From positions 434,001 through 498,000 of the forward strand of contig JAICWS010000002.1 in NCBI GenBank assembly GCA_025934695.1: DNA of 64,000 nt. Direction: 5' to 3'. Positions 61,297-64,000 of the stretch are shown piece by piece; positions within the stretch are counted from its first letter, which is position 1, and each line of letters begins with the position of its first letter. Position numbers and translations under genes: made by a program. The notes below the pieces were generated by a model, which worked only from the letters and a program-made list of their open reading frames with translations, was not told where the DNA came from and did not search any database. The DNA comes from Alphaproteobacteria bacterium. Its GTDB lineage: Bacteria > Pseudomonadota > Alphaproteobacteria > Micavibrionales > UBA2020.

Positions 61297-61872
61297 CTAC
61301 TTTCTGAACCTGAGCGGCCGGAAAACTTTGATTTTTTCCTGCGGCACGGTCGTCGCGCAAGCGTTCGGCACAGTCGGCGCGCGTTCCTTTGTTGCCGGAG
61401 ACATCCAGACCAATCGCAGGCGTCCAACGGTACTCTCGTCAAGCCCTCCGCTTCGCTTTGATCCGTTGCTGAAGTTTAGCCGGCATGACTGCCTTGAGAA
61501 TCCGCGTAAACGACGCTCTGAAAACGACCAATATTCACCCGCTTTCTTAAAGGTCCCTTTCAGGGCGCCCTTTTCCATGTTTTTATAAATTTGTTCTATT
61601 TGGCGTTCGGTGGGAATCTTGCCCCCGACTTTGCTAGCGCGGTGCATAGCCCGTTTGAAAGTATTCTTTGAAATAAGGCCCGCAGCCCAGCGCTCGTCTT
61701 TCGGTGAAATATAAAGTTCCATACCGGTTCTTTCTTCGACACCCATGTAGACCTGTCCGGCATGTAGATGACCCGCCGGCATTACGTCGCCAACCTCGAG
61801 CGCTTTCTGCGCCGGAGAATCATTTGCGGGGGTGCGTGAATCTTTGTTCCGTCCGAACTTCAATAAGCCCAT
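61297..61872 (-). CDS. DUF1566-like protein
   Basis: The 191-residue product has the pattern of the DUF1566/Lcl C-terminal domain: VGGKIPTERQIEQIYKNMEK, then KKAGEYWSFSE, LNFSNGSKRS and GRLRLVWM, with YWS-S-E and the closing L-R-L-V. This fold is C-type-lectin-like in phage and some secreted proteins. There is no signal peptide. The N-terminal half (HLHAGQVYMGVEERTGMELY) begins the same domain. AAGGAGAAGAAC precedes the ATG at 61872. It lies about 70 bp downstream of an intrinsic terminator, so its expression may depend on read-through. Confidence 0.65.
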   Translation of the reverse strand: MGLLKFGRNKDSRTPANDSPAQKALEVGDVMPAGHLHAGQVYMGVEERTGMELYISPKDERWAAGLISKNTFKRAMHRASKVGGKIPTERQIEQIYKNMEKGALKGTFKKAGEYWSFSERRLRGFSRQSCRLNFSNGSKRSGGLDESTVGRLRLVWMSPATKERAPTVPNACATTVPQEKIKVFRPLRFRK

Positions 61873-61941
61873 GTTCTTCTCCTTATCAACTGTTGCGGTT
61901 GATCAGGGCTGGCCATGTTGCGATCGGGAAGATCCAGACAT

Positions 61942-61979
61942 AAAAAAACAACCCTGAACGCTCAAGTTCAGTGGCTGTT
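61942..61979 (-). terminator. Intrinsic terminator in the leader of the DUF1566-like gene
   Basis: On the minus strand a hairpin (CTGAAC pairing with GTTCAG, extended by outer AACA/TGTT pairs) is followed by seven Ts (complement of 61942-61948). Confidence 0.75.
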
Positions 61980-62059
61980 TTGCTTTCGTGCTGTGATTGC
62001 CCAGAGGTAAAACAGTTCCTAAACTAGGAAAACCGCTCTGTCACAAGAGTGCACGTTGC
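61942..62059 (-). ncRNA. Putative small RNA/leader RNA, copy 1 (terminator-bearing)
   Basis: A promoter at 62066-62095 predicts transcription from about 62059, and the RNA would end at the terminator at 61942, about 118 nt. It can form a helix (GTGA-CAGAG with CTCTG-GGCAA-TCAC) around an inner hairpin (TTCCTA with TAGGAA). It is homologous to the leader at 62370-62480, sharing TCACAGCACG and GCAAAAC. It contains no credible open frame. Not a known family that I recognise; it could be an independent sRNA or an attenuator for the DUF1566-like gene. Confidence 0.55.
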
Positions 62060-62065
62060 AGGATA

Positions 62066-62095
62066 TTTATATCCGAGAGGGGGATACTATGTCAA
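62066..62095 (-). promoter_or_regulatory. Sigma70-type promoter of RNA copy 1
   Basis: On the minus strand TTGACA (62090-62095) and TATAAA (62066-62071) with 18-bp spacing. Confidence 0.7.
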
Positions 62096-62138
62096 CTAAT
62101 TCCGGGTGTGATAATGGGAATCCGGGCACCAAATCCGT

Positions 62139-62321
62139 CTACGGCCGGAAGTTTTCGTTCGGGTCGCCGTCGTCGTAGGAATTGGATTTCGTCCGGTCCC
62201 GGTAAGGCGTCGAGGAGTAATCGCGCTCGGGGTGGCGACGGCGTTCTTCGGCGTCCTTTCGGGCCTTTTCGTCGAATTCTTCCCGGATGTCGTCCATATC
62301 GGTCCAGCCGTCGTCGTTCAT
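62139..62321 (-). CDS. Small charged hypothetical protein, 60 residues
   Basis: MNDDGWTDMDDIREEFDEKA is the start; the protein is rich in Asp, Arg and Glu and predicted to be mostly disordered. GGAG precedes the ATG at 62321. It follows RNA copy 2, which has lost its terminator, so it may be transcribed from that promoter. Family not recognised. Confidence 0.5.
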   Translation of the reverse strand: MNDDGWTDMDDIREEFDEKARKDAEERRRHPERDYSSTPYRDRTKSNSYDDGDPNENFRP

Positions 62322-62369
62322 TGAAAGCTCCGTTGTCGGATAAGGGATCTGTCTAAAGGGATGGAATCG

Positions 62370-62480
62370 AATAATCCTGAATAACAAGTCCATGACGGTT
62401 TTGCCGACCGTGCTGTGAAGTCCCAGGCATGAAACGTGAATAGTCTTAAAAAACCACGCTGGCACAAGATGCACGCAACG
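62370..62480 (-). ncRNA. Putative small RNA/leader RNA, copy 2 (terminator decayed)
   Basis: Homologue of copy 1 under its own promoter. The closing helix is preserved with different bases (GTG-CCAG with CTGG-GACTT-CAC) around an inner hairpin (CGTG with CACG). The downstream hairpin that acts as terminator in copy 1 is disrupted here (ATTCAGGATTATT). The transcript probably runs into the 60-residue gene. Confidence 0.5.
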
Positions 62481-62485
62481 ATGAA

Positions 62486-62514
62486 AAGATAGCAAAGCTG
62501 GAGTGTTATGTCAA
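62486..62514 (-). promoter_or_regulatory. Sigma70-type promoter of RNA copy 2
   Basis: On the minus strand TTGACA (62509-62514) and TATCTT (62486-62491) with 17-bp spacing. The -35 is 12 bp from the downstream direct repeat. Confidence 0.65.
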
Positions 62515-62525
62515 TAGTGAGCGTG

Positions 62526-62795
62526 CCTTCGCCTATACCCATCACTTCCTGAACTGGTTCACGAAGACCGAGCTTTTGAAATGGCACCTGGTGCCGCCGC
62601 GGCGCCAGGCGGCCATCGGCGTCATCCTGGCCGTGACCCTGGCGGCCTGCCTTTACGATTACCAGTTCTGCTATATGACCCTGCTGCTGCCCTTAAGTAT
62701 CATGCACGTGCTGCTGGAATTCCCGCTCGATATGCAGGTCATTCTGGGCCTGCTGGCGCTGGTCACGGCCAAAGTCGCCAAGGCGCGCGGGCCGG
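62526..62795 (+). repeat. 270-bp direct repeat, downstream copy
   Basis: Same orientation as 60977-61246, 8 mismatches by my count, no gaps. Most of the differences are clustered at the two ends. Confidence 0.95.
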
Positions 62796-62803
62796 TGCCC
62801 TGA
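62526..62803 (+). pseudogene. Partial duplicate of the 60286-61254 membrane-protein gene
   Basis: Encodes only the last 90 or so residues (FAYTHHFLNWFTKTELLKWH onward) with a changed end (KARGPVP). The frame upstream is open for about 25 codons but has no start codon or Shine-Dalgarno before the homologous part. An internal ATG at 62576 exists. I regard it as a non-functional 5'-truncated copy. Confidence 0.8.
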
Positions 62804-62987
62804 TGCCCGCTGAATGATGGAAAAAGCATATAAACCGGGTTTTTCAGAAGGGGGGCGCTTGACCCCGCCCCAAGTCGACCTTAAATTTGACCAGCCTGCG
62901 CCGCAAGGGCTCCGCGCGACTGTGGGTGCCGGTCGATGGCGCGGGCAATGACGACCCGGACAGTTACATAAATTAAGGAAAACGAAC

Positions 62988-64000
62988 ATGGCCTCTTATC
63001 AATACGTCTATGTCATGAAAGGCCTGTCCAAGACCTATCCGGGCGGGAAAAAGGTGCTGGATAACATCTATCTCAGCTTCCTTCCCGGCGCGAAGATCGG
63101 CGTGCTTGGCCCCAACGGCTCGGGTAAGTCGACGCTGCTCAAAGTCATGGCCGGTGTGGAAAAGGAATTCCAGGGCGAAGCCTGGTCGGCCGAAGGCGCG
63201 CGCGTGGGCTACCTGCCGCAGGAGCCGCAGCTGGATCCCAACAAGACCGTGCTCGAAAACGTCATGGAAGCGATGAAGGACGTCAAATCGCTTCTCGACC
63301 GCTATAACGAGATCACGAACAAATTCTCCGAAGAAGGGGCCGATTTCGACGCGCTCATGGCCGAACAGGGCGAGCTGCAGACGAAGATCGAGCAGGCCGA
63401 CGGCTGGAACCTCGAGCGCACCCTCGAAATCGCGCTCGACGCCCTGCGCTGCCCGCCGGGAGACGCGAAAGTCACGCACCTTTCCGGCGGCGAAAAGCGC
63501 CGCGTGGCGCTGTGCCGCCTGCTGCTCGAAAAGCCCGACCTGCTGCTGCTCGACGAACCGACGAACCATCTGGACGCGGAATCCGTCCAATGGTTGCAGC
63601 GCACGCTGGCCGACTATCGCGGCACCATCGTCATGGTCACGCACGACCGCTACTTCCTCGACAACGTGACGGGCTGGATCCTCGAACTCGACCGTGGCTC
63701 CGGCATTCCGTACGAAGGCAACTATACCGGCTATCTCGACAAAAAATCCAAACGCCTCGAACAGGAAGGCCGCGAGCAGGAAGCGCGCCAGAAGACGCTG
63801 TCCCGCGAACTCGAATGGGTGCGCCAGTCGCCCAAGGCCCGCATGGCGAAATCCAAGGCGCGTATCACCGCTTATAACGACCTGCTGGCCGAAAGCGAAA
63901 AGCACGAGAAGACGCGCACGGCGCAGATCATCATCCCCGTGCCGCCGCGCCTTGGCCAAAACGTCGTCGAGTTCAAGAACGTCTCGAAAGGATATGACGA
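62988..64000 (+). CDS. ettA: ABC-F ATPase EttA (energy-dependent translational throttle), 3' end outside window
   Basis: 337 codons are visible. The first ABC domain is complete: Walker A LGPNGSGKST at about 40-49, signature LSGGEKRRVALCRLLL, Walker B LLLLDEPTNHLDAESV and the H-loop VTHDRYFLDNV. The interdomain linker (RQKTLSRELEWVRQSPKARM) and the beginning of the second domain follow (FKNVSKGYD). GRLPQEPQLDP-like YLPQEPQLDP and PPGDAKVTHLSGGEKR are typical for EttA, which sits in the ribosomal E site and couples translation to ATP. AAGGAAAACGAAC precedes the ATG. It is outside the direct-repeat module. Confidence 0.93.
   Translation, partial: MASYQYVYVMKGLSKTYPGGKKVLDNIYLSFLPGAKIGVLGPNGSGKSTLLKVMAGVEKEFQGEAWSAEGARVGYLPQEPQLDPNKTVLENVMEAMKDVKSLLDRYNEITNKFSEEGADFDALMAEQGELQTKIEQADGWNLERTLEIALDALRCPPGDAKVTHLSGGEKRRVALCRLLLEKPDLLLLDEPTNHLDAESVQWLQRTLADYRGTIVMVTHDRYFLDNVTGWILELDRGSGIPYEGNYTGYLDKKSKRLEQEGREQEARQKTLSRELEWVRQSPKARMAKSKARITAYNDLLAESEKHEKTRTAQIIIPVPPRLGQNVVEFKNVSKGYD

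Larger units (their letters stand above)
61247..62525. other. Module flanked by the 270-bp direct repeats
   Basis: About 1.28 kb between the two repeat copies. It contains two small minus-strand genes (61297-61872 and 62139-62321), two promoters and two homologous RNA leaders. Visibly AT-richer than the flanks. No recombinase is present. Confidence 0.75.

Noticed and set aside
61297-61872. Variable protein of a diversity-generating retroelement
   Set aside because: The DUF1566-like end resembles DGR targets, but no reverse transcriptase, accessory gene or template repeat is in the window.
61942-62059. 6S RNA, SRP RNA or tmRNA identity for the small RNA
   Set aside because: Length, terminal stem and the SRP GGAAGCAGC or tmRNA Ala-tRNA-like features are not present.

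Overview
The window looks like one contiguous stretch of an alphaproteobacterial chromosome. It is GC-rich and densely coded on both strands. Family content points that way: an FzlA-type glutathione-transferase homologue (a cell-division factor of alphaproteobacteria), hrcA close to rph-rdgB-hemW, 3-hydroxyisobutyrate dehydrogenase, a PAS/HisKA kinase of PleC/DivL style, and a SirB1-type protein. I cannot name a genus from sequence alone. No rRNA, tRNA, CRISPR array, transposase or integrase was found.

Layout. 1-8.1 kb: a membrane diguanylate cyclase cut by the window edge, hrcA and a secreted esterase (minus strand), then a J-domain protein, rph, rdgB, hemW, a GNAT acetyltransferase and small unknown genes. 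8.1-18.7 kb: a DcaP-like porin, two unknown genes, a Rap1a/Tai-like secreted protein, uvrB, a possible toxin-antitoxin pair with a PIN-domain toxin, and a four-gene minus-strand run ending in a GH43-type glycosidase. 18.7-30.6 kb: a PAS histidine kinase, a His-rich exported protein, a polytopic membrane protein, then the minus-strand series aroQ-accB-accC-yceI-cytochrome b561-yceI-fzlA-SDR and a stomatin-like gene. 30.6-47.8 kb: many small or exported proteins, a run of four small helical proteins with charged tails (34.9-36.7 kb), TPR-fused glycosyl- and sulfotransferases, a leaderless HtrA-like protease, a HExxH protein, dctA, mmsB and a hydrolase that has lost its serine nucleophile. 47.8-52.1 kb: a divergent two-partner secretion pair. 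52.2-60.2 kb: a DnaK with an altered nucleotide motif and tail, a YggS protein, then the lpoA <-> rsmI-yraN-dolP-like cluster seen in enterobacteria, and sirB1.

The most unusual part is 60.2-62.8 kb. The last 270 bp of a polytopic membrane-protein gene occur again about 1.55 kb downstream with 8 mismatches. Between these direct repeats lies a module with two small minus-strand genes. Each is preceded by a strong sigma70-type promoter and a roughly 115-nt leader. The two leaders are homologous to each other, keep the same helix with compensatory changes, and one ends in an intrinsic terminator. They look like a tandemly duplicated small RNA or leader RNA of a family I do not recognise. The window ends inside ettA.

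Start codons were chosen by Shine-Dalgarno quality, signal peptides and family N-termini, so several coding regions are shorter than the longest open frame. All functional statements come from reading motifs by eye; no database search was run.
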